Shown here one piece after another: positions 7,937 through 15,475 of a stretch of 64,000 bases of DNA (within the stretch, counting starts at the first letter, position 1; each line of letters begins with the position of its first letter). The notes below the pieces were generated by a model that was not told the DNA's origin, did no database searches, and saw only the letters and a program-made list of their open reading frames with translations. The stretch lies in NCBI GenBank assembly GCA_041432705.1, contig JAPWAE010000003.1, forward strand, positions 186,001 through 250,000. Direction: 5' to 3'. Position numbers and translations under genes: made by a program. This DNA is from Pauljensenia sp018375675 (GTDB lineage: Bacteria > Actinomycetota > Actinomycetes > Actinomycetales > Actinomycetaceae).

Positions 7937-9247
7937 TCAATACCCCATCAATTCACGGGTCACATAGTCGGCGAGCAGCCGGCCACGCAGCGTGAGAATC
8001 GCTCGTCCCTTGAGGGCAGCGGCGCCATCGATGAGGCCGTCCGCGATGAGCGCGGCAACGCGCCCACTCGAGGCCACGCCGACCCCCAGAGATCCCCCGG
8101 CCTCGTCAGTCTCCCGAGTGGCGGGCAGATCGGCCAATTCGATCCCCTCGGAGGTGCGCACGCCCAGCATGACGCGTTCGAGCTCTCGCGTGTCCTCATC
8201 CAAGATCTCCCCCGCGTAGGCAGCGGAACGCCCCTCGCGCAGCCGAGCGGCGTACGCGGCGGGGTTCTTGACGTTCCACCAGCGCATACGTCCCACGTGA
8301 GAATGCGCCCCGGGGCCCAGGCCCCACCAGTCCCAATCGCGCCAGTAGGCAAGGTTGTGCGCCGACGCGTGCGCGTAGAACGTGGACGGGCGACCCGAGG
8401 CCAGGTCAGCATCGGTCGCGCGCGCAAAATTGGAGATTTCGTACCAGGCATAACCGGCCTCACCCAGGAGCGCATCGGCCAGCTCGTACTTGGCGGCCTC
8501 GTCGTCCGGATCAGGGGTCGGCAGTTCTCCCCTGGCGACCTGCGCACCCATCTTGGTTCCCTCCTCGACAACGAGGGCGTACGCGCTGATGTGGTCAGTC
8601 TCGTAGGACAGGGCGAAGCGCAGAGACGTCTCCCAGTCGGCGAGGCTCTCCCCTGGCGTACCGTAGATGAGGTCAACAGACGTCGACAGGCCCGCGTCCT
8701 TCGCCCACTGGACGACGAGGGGCACCCGCTCGGGAGTGTGGGTACGGTCGAGAGTCTTGAGGATCGCAGGGACCGCGGACTGCATGCCGAAAGAGACACG
8801 CGTAAAACCCGCATCAGCCAGCTGCATCAGACCCTCGCGTGTCACCGTGTCGGGATTGGCCTCAAGGGTCACCTCAGCGCCGGGCGCAATGCCAATGCGC
8901 TCACGCAGACCCGTCAGGATCTCGGTGAGCTCGGCAGTGTCAAGCATCGTCGGAGTGCCCCCACCAAAAAAGACAGTCCGCGCCTCACGCTCGGGTAGCC
9001 CGGACTCAGCCATGACACGAGCAGCCAGCGAGGCTTCGGCCAAGACCGACGGAGCGTAGTCCCCCACCTGCGCTCCCGGGCCGAAACCCACCGTGTAGGT
9101 GTTGAAGTCGCAATACCCGCAGCGCACGCGACAAAATGGCACGTGCACGTACAGGGAGAGCGGACGGTGGGCCTCTACCTCAACGAGGCCGGGGTCCAGA
9201 GCACCGTCATCTGGCCAGCGCTGACCGTCTGGCTGCGCGGGGCTCAC
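7937..9247 (-). CDS. hemW: Radical SAM family heme chaperone HemW
   Basis: A 436-residue radical SAM protein related to oxygen-independent coproporphyrinogen III oxidase. The [4Fe-4S] motif CRVRCGYCDFNTYT lies at about residues 38-51, with LYVHVPFC just before and FFGGGTPTML after. HEANP-like substrate-region text (EANPDTVT), SVDLIYGTPGESLADW and the C-terminal HemW domain (WWGLGPGAHSHVG) are present. HemW binds heme and is thought to hand it to hemoproteins; it lacks coproporphyrinogen oxidase activity in characterised cases. It follows trmB and lepA in one direction, a widespread lepA-hemW order. Confidence 0.94.
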   Translation of the reverse strand: MSPAQPDGQRWPDDGALDPGLVEVEAHRPLSLYVHVPFCRVRCGYCDFNTYTVGFGPGAQVGDYAPSVLAEASLAARVMAESGLPEREARTVFFGGGTPTMLDTAELTEILTGLRERIGIAPGAEVTLEANPDTVTREGLMQLADAGFTRVSFGMQSAVPAILKTLDRTHTPERVPLVVQWAKDAGLSTSVDLIYGTPGESLADWETSLRFALSYETDHISAYALVVEEGTKMGAQVARGELPTPDPDDEAAKYELADALLGEAGYAWYEISNFARATDADLASGRPSTFYAHASAHNLAYWRDWDWWGLGPGAHSHVGRMRWWNVKNPAAYAARLREGRSAAYAGEILDEDTRELERVMLGVRTSEGIELADLPATRETDEAGGSLGVGVASSGRVAALIADGLIDGAAALKGRAILTLRGRLLADYVTRELMGY

Positions 9248-9295
9248 GAGCGCCCTCCCGTTAGCGCGGAGGTCACGCCGGACCTCATCGCGGAC

Positions 9296-10138
9296 TCAGC
9301 CACGGGGACGGCGAATACCGACGATGTCGTGGGCATGACGGCCCGCATCGATGCCTCGGGTCTCAAAGTGCGTAACGACGCGTCCCTCAAAGCGCGGGGC
9401 AAATCCGCCGCGCTCCGGCTGCGGATCCTCCGGATCCGGACGCTCTCCCGCGTGCGGGTTCTCGAAGAGCTCGCACGCTTCGATAACGTCGCGCATCTGC
9501 CAGGCGTAGTCATCCCAGTCGGTGGCCAGGCGCCACACTCCGCGATCGCGCAGCAAGCGCGCAACCTCACGCGCGAAGGAATCAGAGACGAGGCGACGCT
9601 TGCGATGCCGAGCCTTACGCCACGGGTCGGGGAAGAAGGTCCAGACCTCATCCAAGCACGCGTCCTCCAGCATGATCGGCAGTGCCTGGGCAGCGTCGGC
9701 CTCGATGACGCGAATGTTGTCCACGCCGGCCTCGACCGCCTTGGAGACGAGCTTGGCGATACCCGGAACCCAGACCTCGAGAGCAAGAAAATTGCGTTCG
9801 GGATGTGCGGCGGCCGCAGCGACGATCTGTTCGCCCGTGCCCGAGCCGATCTCGAGGGTTACGGGCACGCTGCGCCCAAAGAGCTCGGCCAGATCGATCG
9901 TGAAATCCTGCGCGACCGTCGTGTAGCCGACGCCGCGACGCGGCTCCACCACGTAGCGGTGCGCATGGGCCTCCCACGTGCGCACGAGGTTCGCGGGCAG
10001 CTCCCGCGTGCGCCGCGTAAAAGACTTCGTGCGGCTCATGAAGACCGTGCCCTCGGGGGCCTCACCCGGACGACGAGCCGCTCGCTGGCCGACGGGAGCG
10101 TGGCCCTCCACGGCCTCGTTCACCTGATCCCCGCTCAC
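9296..10138 (-). CDS. trmB: tRNA (guanine(46)-N(7))-methyltransferase
   Basis: A 280-residue SAM-dependent methyltransferase that makes m7G46 in the tRNA variable loop. The SAM motif VTLEIGSGTGEQIVAAA (about residue 95-110), FLALEVWVPGIAKLVSKA, the DEVWTFFPDPWRKARHRKRR signature (about 163-182) and FETRGIDAGRH near the end are diagnostic. The start GTG overlaps the lepA stop (GTGA), implying coupling. An internal ATG at 10039 (MSRTKSF) would remove a poorly conserved 33-residue leader, so the true start could be there. Confidence 0.93.
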   Translation of the reverse strand: MSGDQVNEAVEGHAPVGQRAARRPGEAPEGTVFMSRTKSFTRRTRELPANLVRTWEAHAHRYVVEPRRGVGYTTVAQDFTIDLAELFGRSVPVTLEIGSGTGEQIVAAAAAHPERNFLALEVWVPGIAKLVSKAVEAGVDNIRVIEADAAQALPIMLEDACLDEVWTFFPDPWRKARHRKRRLVSDSFAREVARLLRDRGVWRLATDWDDYAWQMRDVIEACELFENPHAGERPDPEDPQPERGGFAPRFEGRVVTHFETRGIDAGRHAHDIVGIRRPRG

Positions 10139-11991
10139 TTCTTACCCGTCGGAACGTCGGAGGTCAGAGCCGCAATGAAGGCTTCCTGCGGCACGTCGAC
10201 GCGACCGATGGACTTCATGCGCTTCTTGCCTTCCTTCTGCTTCTCCAGCAGCTTGCGCTTACGGCTGATGTCGCCGCCATAGCACTTGGCGAGCATGTCC
10301 TTGCGCAGGGCCTTAATGGTCTCGCGAGCGATAACGCGCGCACCGACGGCTGCCTGGACAGGGATCTCGAACTGCTGGCGGGGAATGAGTTCCTTGAGGC
10401 GCTTCGTCATGCGCTGACCGTAGTTGTAGGCGCCGTCACGGTGAACGATCGCGCTGAACGCGTCGACGCGGTCGCCGTTGAGCAGGATGTCGACCTTGAC
10501 GAGGTCGGCGCTCTGCTCACCGCTCTCCTGGTAGTCCAGGGACGCGTAGCCGCGCGTGCGGGACTTGAGCTGATCGAAGAAGTCGAAGACGATCTCGGCG
10601 AGGGGCAGCTGGTAATGCAGCTCCACGCGGTCCTCGCTCAGGTAGTCCATGCCCTGCATGGAGCCGCGGCGCTCCTGGCACAGCTCCATGATGGTTCCCG
10701 TGAACTCGGTGGGCGTCAGGATCGTCGCGTTGACGACGGGCTCGCGCACCTCGGAAATCTTGCCTTCGGGGAACTCACTCGGGTTGTCGACGCGCACCTC
10801 GGTCCCATCCTCCGTCACGACGCGGTAGACGACGTTCGGAGCGGTCGCGATGAGGTCGAGGTTGAACTCGCGCTCCAGGCGCTCGCGGATGATCTCCAGG
10901 TGGAGCAGGCCGAGGAAGCCGCAGCGGAAACCGAAGCCGAGGGCCGCGGAGGATTCGGGCTCGAAGGTCAGCGCCGCGTCGTTGAGCTGGAGGCGCTCGA
11001 GGGCGTCGCGCAGGTCCGGGAAGTCCGATCCGTCGACCGGGTAGATGCCGGAGAAAACCATCGGGTTAGGGTCGCGGTAGCCCTCGAGAGCCTCGGTTGC
11101 GCCGCGTACCTGGCTGGTCACGGTGTCGCCGACGCGGGACTGACGCACATCCTTCACGCCCGTGATCAGGTACCCGACCTCACCGGCGCCGATACCCTCT
11201 TCAGGCTTCGGCTCGGGCGAGATGACGCCCAGCTCCAGGAGCTCGTGGGTGGCGCCCGTCGACATCATGCGCACGCGCTGCCGGGTCGACAGGACGCCGT
11301 CGACGACACGCACGTAGGTAACGACGCCGCGGTAGGTGTCGTACACGGAGTCGAAAATCATCGCACGCGTCGGGGCGTCGGGGGTTCCCTCGGGGGCGGG
11401 GACGACCTCGACGATGCGGTCGAGGAGGTCCTCGACGCCCTCGCCGGTCTTACCGGAGACCTTCAGGACCTCGCTCTCGTCGCAGCCGATGAGCTGGGCA
11501 ACCTCGTGCGCGTACTTCTCGGGCTGCGCGCCCGGCAGGTCAATCTTGTTAAGGACCGGGATGATCGCGAGGTCATTCTCGAGCGCCAGGTACAGGTTCG
11601 CGAGCGTCTGGGCCTCGATGCCCTGTGCAGCGTCGATGAGGAGGACCGCGCCCTCGCACGCGGCCAGGGAGCGGGAGACCTCGTACGTGAAGTCCACGTG
11701 ACCGGGCGTGTCGATCATGTTGAGCGCGTAGGGGGTACCCTCGTGTGCCCACGGCATGCGCACCGCCTGGCTCTTAATCGTGATGCCACGCTCGCGCTCG
11801 ATGTCCATGCGATCGAGGTACTGGTCGCGCATCTCGCGCGCCTCGACGACGCCGGTCAGCTGGAGCATACGGTCCGCGAGCGTCGACTTCCCATGATCAA
11901 TATGGGCGATGATGCAGAAGTTACGGATCTGCCCCTGCGGGGTATGGGCCGGGCGAATCTGCGCCTGCTGCGCGGGCGTGGGGATGGGCAC
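10135..11991 (-). CDS. lepA: Elongation factor 4 (LepA)
   Basis: A 618-residue translational GTPase acting on stalled or initiating ribosomes. G1 is AHIDHGKST, G2 lies in ERERGITIKSQ, G3 is DTPGHVDF and G4 is NKIDLPGA. LepA-specific features include CGFLGLLHLEIIRERLEREF, LIATAPNVVYRV and a basic C-terminal domain with DMLAKCYGGDISRKRKLLEKQKEGKKRMK. Length matches the family. It leads a lepA-trmB-hemW run. No frameshift or missing motif was seen. Confidence 0.98.
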   Translation of the reverse strand: MPIPTPAQQAQIRPAHTPQGQIRNFCIIAHIDHGKSTLADRMLQLTGVVEAREMRDQYLDRMDIERERGITIKSQAVRMPWAHEGTPYALNMIDTPGHVDFTYEVSRSLAACEGAVLLIDAAQGIEAQTLANLYLALENDLAIIPVLNKIDLPGAQPEKYAHEVAQLIGCDESEVLKVSGKTGEGVEDLLDRIVEVVPAPEGTPDAPTRAMIFDSVYDTYRGVVTYVRVVDGVLSTRQRVRMMSTGATHELLELGVISPEPKPEEGIGAGEVGYLITGVKDVRQSRVGDTVTSQVRGATEALEGYRDPNPMVFSGIYPVDGSDFPDLRDALERLQLNDAALTFEPESSAALGFGFRCGFLGLLHLEIIRERLEREFNLDLIATAPNVVYRVVTEDGTEVRVDNPSEFPEGKISEVREPVVNATILTPTEFTGTIMELCQERRGSMQGMDYLSEDRVELHYQLPLAEIVFDFFDQLKSRTRGYASLDYQESGEQSADLVKVDILLNGDRVDAFSAIVHRDGAYNYGQRMTKRLKELIPRQQFEIPVQAAVGARVIARETIKALRKDMLAKCYGGDISRKRKLLEKQKEGKKRMKSIGRVDVPQEAFIAALTSDVPTGKK

Positions 11992-12108
11992 GTGAACCTC
12001 CGTGAAGTCGTTAACCTCCTTATCGTCCCATTGTCATAGGACTTTGTGCCAGTTCAGGCGCGGGAAGTCGCGCACAGTGGCCACGCCTCACACCATTTGC
12101 CCCTTTCC

Positions 12109-13116
12109 TTATTCCTTTCCTCCACGCTCCGACTCCGCGAGGAGGGCTGCAGCCTCGCTGAAGTCGCATTCTTCCCAGTCATCGGGGTGGTCATCTCGAA
12201 GCTTGCGGGCAATCGACATGGCCCGCCCCTCATCTCCGCGCAACGTCGCGAGAGTCAGCAGGATCGTGCGGATACGGGCAGTCATCGGGTCACGATCCCC
12301 CAGGTACCTGCGACAGTCCTCGGCCAGAACCGTCCAGAGGTCCTCGCCCGCATCCCGATCCCCACCCATCCAGGTGTTGCGCGCGATCTCGTTGCGCAGC
12401 CGCAGGACTCGCCAGTCGCCATGGTCCGCGACGGTCAGCAGAGCGTCCATGTTGCGCTCGTAGAGGGCAATGGCCTCGTCGTAGCAGCGATCAGCAGAGA
12501 GGACCTCGGCGAGGTTGTCACGCACCGTCAACAGTGTCATGTCGGCCTCCTCGCGCTGCCCCTCCATCTCGGACAGGAGCTCGCGATACACGCGCGCAGC
12601 CTTCTTCCATTTGCCCGTATGCTTCCACGGCATCGCCGAATTGTTGCGGATGGCGATGGAGATCTCAGGGTCGAGACCCGGGCAGTGCTTCATGTCGGCC
12701 AGGAGAGCCGAGAACTTGCGGATCGCCATATCGTGCTGGCCGAGGATGGCGAGCCAGTAGGCTTCCGAGTTACGCATCATCAGGATGAGCGGATGGCAGC
12801 GCTCCAGGTACCTCTCCCCCAGCCGCGCAGCCTGGGCGGCCAGCTTCCGACACTGTCCGTAGGATCCGAGAGCCGCGTACCAGTCGATGCAGAGCTTGGC
12901 GGCCTCCAGACGCAGCTCGACGGGGGCATCATCGTCTCGATATGCCTCCAAGCCATGCTCGAGCGCCTTATCCACCTTGCCCGCGGCCCCGCAGCGCACG
13001 GATTCATGGAGCGAGGACCGCGCCCGCGTCGCGCTCGTATTATTCCCCTCGTGCGTGCCACCTCCAGCCAGCGCATCCAGAGAAACAAACGGTCCATGCA
13101 TCGTTGCAGTCAACAT
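12109..13116 (-). CDS. Tetratricopeptide-repeat protein of unknown function
   Basis: About 335 residues, almost entirely helical pairs resembling TPR units: for example AARVYRELLSEMEGQREEADMT with LLTVRDNLAEVLSADRCYDE and AIALYERNMDALLTVADHGD. No catalytic domain, signal peptide or membrane segment is visible, so it is probably a cytoplasmic scaffold or regulator. The ATG at 13116 is chosen because GAAAGG lies 8 bases upstream; a GTG three codons earlier overlaps that ribosome binding site. It is divergent from the PemK/MazF-like gene and shares with it a 165-bp intergenic region that carries two DnaA boxes. Confidence 0.72.
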   Translation of the reverse strand: MLTATMHGPFVSLDALAGGGTHEGNNTSATRARSSLHESVRCGAAGKVDKALEHGLEAYRDDDAPVELRLEAAKLCIDWYAALGSYGQCRKLAAQAARLGERYLERCHPLILMMRNSEAYWLAILGQHDMAIRKFSALLADMKHCPGLDPEISIAIRNNSAMPWKHTGKWKKAARVYRELLSEMEGQREEADMTLLTVRDNLAEVLSADRCYDEAIALYERNMDALLTVADHGDWRVLRLRNEIARNTWMGGDRDAGEDLWTVLAEDCRRYLGDRDPMTARIRTILLTLATLRGDEGRAMSIARKLRDDHPDDWEECDFSEAAALLAESERGGKE

Positions 13117-13207
13117 AGTCGTCACCTTTCTATTGTTGGTTGTTCACCTGCGAACAACGACAGAGTGACACCGCCCGTTATGCACTGTCACGCGCCATCA
13201 CGAAGCC

Positions 13208-13246
13208 TGTGGATAACTCGCGATCGTCGTAGGGCCCTGTGGATAA
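13208..13246. promoter_or_regulatory. Two DnaA boxes, 30 bp apart, between divergent genes
   Basis: TGTGGATAA occurs at 13208-13216 and again at 13238-13246, same orientation. Each is the exact reverse complement of the classical DnaA R1 box TTATCCACA. Start-to-start spacing is 30 bp, about three helical turns, so both would lie on one DNA face. The location fits DnaA-responsive transcription rather than an origin. Confidence 0.6.
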
Positions 13247-13281
13247 AACACGCTCCCCAACGCCTGCCGTATGCTGGTCCC

Positions 13282-13920
13282 ATGAACTCAATCGTCAGGG
13301 GCATCATCAACTTCCTCATCGGCGTCATCTCCGGCGCCACAGAGGAGGCGCAGAAGAACACCACGACCACCAAGACGGGGCAGCGTCAGTCGAGCAAGAA
13401 CTCGACGCCTCAGCCGCGTTCATCCTCGTCCTCTTCCGCGGATTCCAGCTCCCACCACCGCTACGAGGACCCGGCGACCTCGAATCGGCCCAAGACCTCG
13501 ATCCGCGAAGCAAGCATCGGTGACGCACTCGCCCACGCCTCATACACGCCCGTGATGGACGGCGACGCGGATCCCGGCGAGGTCGTGTGGACCTGGGTGC
13601 CCTACCAGGAGGATGCCTCCGTCGGTAAGGATCGCCCGGCCGTCGTCATCGGCGCGCAGGGCGAAGGCGTGTACATCCTGCAGCTGACGAGCAAGGACCA
13701 CACGCGCGACGCCGCCCAGGAAGCTGCTGCCGGACGCTACTGGCTCGACATCGGCGCGGGCGACTGGGACTCGAAGGGGCGTCCCTCCGAGGTTCGCCTC
13801 GACCGAGCCCTGTGGGTCAAGGCCACCGACGTGCGCCGCGAGGGCGCCATCCTGCCCAAGGCAACCTGGCAACTCATCGTCGATGCCCTCGAGGAGCACT
13901 ACCGCACGCACGGCGACTGA
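13282..13920 (+). CDS. PemK/MazF-like (CcdB-fold) protein with N-terminal extension
   Basis: A 212-residue protein. An amphipathic N-terminal helix (about residues 3-19) leads into a Ser/Thr/Gln-rich low-complexity linker (about 25-75). The C-terminal domain (about 95-205) contains PGEVVWTWVPYQEDASVGKD, RPAVVIG and VYILQLTSKDH, which fit the PemK/MazF barrel. Classical members are endoribonuclease toxins. No antitoxin ORF is adjacent, so a toxin role is uncertain; the domain is found in solitary actinobacterial genes. The ATG at 13282 is preferred. A TATGCT -10 element ends 6 bases before it and no ribosome binding site is seen, so the mRNA is probably leaderless. Longer upstream readings of this frame run antisense to the TPR gene. 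Confidence 0.78.
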   Translation: MNSIVRGIINFLIGVISGATEEAQKNTTTTKTGQRQSSKNSTPQPRSSSSSSADSSSHHRYEDPATSNRPKTSIREASIGDALAHASYTPVMDGDADPGEVVWTWVPYQEDASVGKDRPAVVIGAQGEGVYILQLTSKDHTRDAAQEAAAGRYWLDIGAGDWDSKGRPSEVRLDRALWVKATDVRREGAILPKATWQLIVDALEEHYRTHGD

Positions 13921-13969
13921 CGCCTCCGACACGTGACCGACCTTACGAGGCGCGAGAACGCCTAGGGAT

Positions 13970-13998
13970 ATGACGAAAAGGCCCCTTCCTGGTATGAT
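13970..13998 (+). promoter_or_regulatory. Promoter of rpsT
   Basis: ATGACG (-35-like) and TATGAT (-10) are separated by exactly 17 bases. The promoter lies about 135 bases before the rpsT start, leaving a leader with the small dyad GGTCT-N5-AGACC. A long leader fits S20 autoregulation, but no known motif was recognised. Confidence 0.6.
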
Positions 13999-14132
13999 CG
14001 GTCGTTGGACTCCCGGCCTGGTCGGGCAGGGGGTCTGGTTAAGACCGTTTGCGGGTGTCCCCACGCCTAAGTCCCGGTCTTGACACAGCCCTCACCGACC
14101 CTGTCAGACATACATCAAGGAGAAATCCGACT

Positions 14133-14399
14133 GTGGCAAACATTAAGTCCCAGAAGAAGCGCATCCTCACCAACGAGAAGCGCCGCGTTCGTAACCAGTC
14201 CGTGAAGTCCGAGCTGAAGACCCTGGTCCGTCAGACCCGCGAGGCTGTTGAGGCCGGCGACAAGGAGAAGGCTCTCGCTGCACTGCGCGTCGCTTCGCGC
14301 AAGCTGGACGTCGCCGTCTCCAAGGGCGTCATCCACAAGAACCAGGCTGCGAACCGCAAGTCCAAGCTTGCTCGTCGCGTCGCCTCGCTCGGTGACTGA
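14133..14399 (+). CDS. rpsT: 30S ribosomal protein S20
   Basis: An 88-residue basic protein that binds 16S rRNA in the 30S body. ANIKSQKKRILTNEK and NQSVKSELKTLVRQTREAV are typical, and the C-terminal GVIHKNQAANRKSKLARRV is the S20 signature. The GTG at 14133 is the start: AAGGAG lies 10 bases upstream and the protein then begins exactly like other S20 proteins. The gene is monocistronic, with its own promoter and terminator. Confidence 0.97.
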   Translation: MANIKSQKKRILTNEKRRVRNQSVKSELKTLVRQTREAVEAGDKEKALAALRVASRKLDVAVSKGVIHKNQAANRKSKLARRVASLGD

Positions 14400-14421
14400 G
14401 CGCGAACGATAGTTTGACGTG

Positions 14422-14452
14422 AAGCGGGCCGCCCAGTGGGCGGCCCGCTTTC
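14422..14452 (+). terminator. Rho-independent terminator of rpsT
   Basis: A perfect 12-bp stem (AAGCGGGCCGCC paired with GGCGGCCCGCTT) with a 5-base loop, followed by TC, starts 22 bases after the rpsT stop. Confidence 0.85.
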
Positions 14453-14544
14453 GTATACGACTTTAAGGACAAAACGTGTTGGTTTTGTGGTGACTTTTCG
14501 GCTTGTTGGTAGTCGAAAATTAACATTGACAGCGGTTGTTTCAT

Positions 14545-14570
14545 CGTGGGGGGTATGAATACCCCCCACG
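14545..14570. repeat. Perfect 26-bp inverted repeat
   Basis: Arm CGTGGGGGGTAT (14545-14556) and arm ATACCCCCCACG (14559-14570) are exact complements around a 2-base centre (GA). A 2-base centre is too tight for a good RNA loop, so a protein-binding dyad or cruciform is more likely than a terminator. No T-run follows. Confidence 0.75.
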
Positions 14571-14686
14571 TGCCTGATATGTGGGCGAACGCGTGGCCCG
14601 GTATGGACACTCAGGTTCAGGGGCACAGTTCGCCGAGGCGTGCTAGCTGTCTGCACTCCCCTCCGCACACGTGGGCCCGACACCTC

Positions 14687-14752
14687 GCACGTTAACCCGA
14701 TGACATGCACGTTGGCAGCGCCGCCCACGAGCACATCAAGGGGTTAACGCGC
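14687..14752. repeat. Inverted 17-bp pair centred on GTTAAC
   Basis: 14687-14703 and the reverse complement of 14736-14752 agree at 14 of 17 positions; the shared core is CGTTAACCC. The 32 bases between the arms are GC-rich. Both arms contain the self-complementary hexamer GTTAAC. Confidence 0.5.
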
Positions 14753-14938
14753 ATAGTCAGCGGTTTGCGTGCGAAGTACATGCCAGTCCGGACACTGTTG
14801 TGTCCAACAAGCAGACCGCCTGAGCCGCAACACCCCGTTGTCAACGTTTTCACCGAAGTGGTCTGCGATGTGGGCGCCTCACCACCCAGAACCGCAACCT
14901 CACCGCCACCAAACGGGGGGATTTGCACCATTAGGGGC

Positions 14939-14960
14939 GCGACACGCCGGCGACACGCCG
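14939..14960. repeat. Tandem 11-bp repeat
   Basis: GCGACACGCCG occurs twice head to tail with no spacer. It lies in non-coding sequence. Confidence 0.7.
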
Positions 14961-15138
14961 AAGGAAGGGTCCTAATGCTGCAAAACCCCCGCCATTACCC
15001 CTGGTATCAGGCTCCCTCACTGGTGCAGTGCTGCCCGGCAGGGTGCCGATAAACGCCGGTAGGGCATCGCCAGCAATGACGGGGGAGGTCACGAGCGGCC
15101 AGCTCCGCGACGCCGCTTGTGCCCGATGAGGTGTTACA

Positions 15139-15228
15139 CCCGATCGGGAAGATTCAACCCCTTCTGATCGGGTGGAATCTTCCCTAACGGGTTGAATGCT
15201 CCCGATCAGGTGGAATCCTCCCGATAGG
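15139..15228. repeat. Four-copy degenerate repeat (GGGTKGAATSYTCCCGAT)
   Basis: The units lie at 15139-15160 (inverted), 15166-15184, 15188-15207 and 15208-15228. They share GGGT[T/G]GAAT, two variable bases, TCCC and usually GATC or GAT. The first two units form a nearly perfect inverted pair (one mismatch over 15 bp), and the last three are direct repeats. A related CCCGATGAGGTG stretch precedes at 15122. Confidence 0.65.
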
Positions 15229-15426
15229 ACGCATCCGGTCTGAGACACGGTAGAGCGAGCACGCTAGCCCACTAACCATTCCTCGATGATGCCTGGGACT
15301 GAACCGCGACCAACACGTTTTGACCTATAACCCACGTATACCCGCTCCCCCATACGCTTGGACGCGTGGTCGGCACACCTGCCGCGACCACTCCCCCGCG
15401 CTCCGGCGCCGGGCGCACATAACGAA

Positions 15427-15456
15427 GCCCCGGCCTCGTCGAAACGAGGCCGGGGC
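15427..15456. terminator. Perfect 13-bp hairpin at the end of the ABC exporter operon
   Basis: GCCCCGGCCTCGT and ACGAGGCCGGGGC pair perfectly around a CGAA loop, 19 bases beyond the stop of the minus-strand exporter gene. There is no long T-run. The arm is the intergenic motif that recurs elsewhere in this window. Confidence 0.7.
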
Positions 15457-15475
15457 AAACGTGATCGTTGAGCGC

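Larger units (their letters stand above)
14453..15426. other. Long convergent intergenic region rich in dyads
   Basis: Almost 1 kb lies between two convergent transcription units (rpsT and the ABC exporter), so neither needs a promoter here. Frames in it give short, composition-driven products without recognisable domains. It contains a 26-bp dyad, a 17-bp inverted pair, an 11-bp tandem repeat, a 16-bp dyad (GGACAC-N4-GTGTCC at 14790-14805) and a four-copy degenerate repeat. A non-coding RNA or remnant element is possible; none of RNase P RNA, tmRNA or SRP RNA was recognised. Confidence 0.55.

Noticed and set aside
10441..12039. Long plus-strand ORF opposite lepA (532 codons)
   Set aside because: Its product is Asp/Val/Leu/Gly-rich with no domains and mirrors the GC3-biased lepA codons; lepA is unmistakable on the other strand.
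13208..13246. Replication origin
   Set aside because: Only two DnaA boxes, no AT-rich unwinding element, and no dnaA, dnaN or gyrase genes nearby.
12046..13281. N-terminal extension of the PemK/MazF-like frame
   Set aside because: It runs antisense through the TPR gene and has no family similarity; the -10 element and ATG at 13282 mark the real start.
14329..15052. Several short ORFs in the gap after rpsT
   Set aside because: No ribosome binding sites, no domains and biased composition; treated as non-coding.
15122..15228. CRISPR array
   Set aside because: Repeats are degenerate, partly inverted and nearly spacer-less, and no cas genes are present anywhere in the window.
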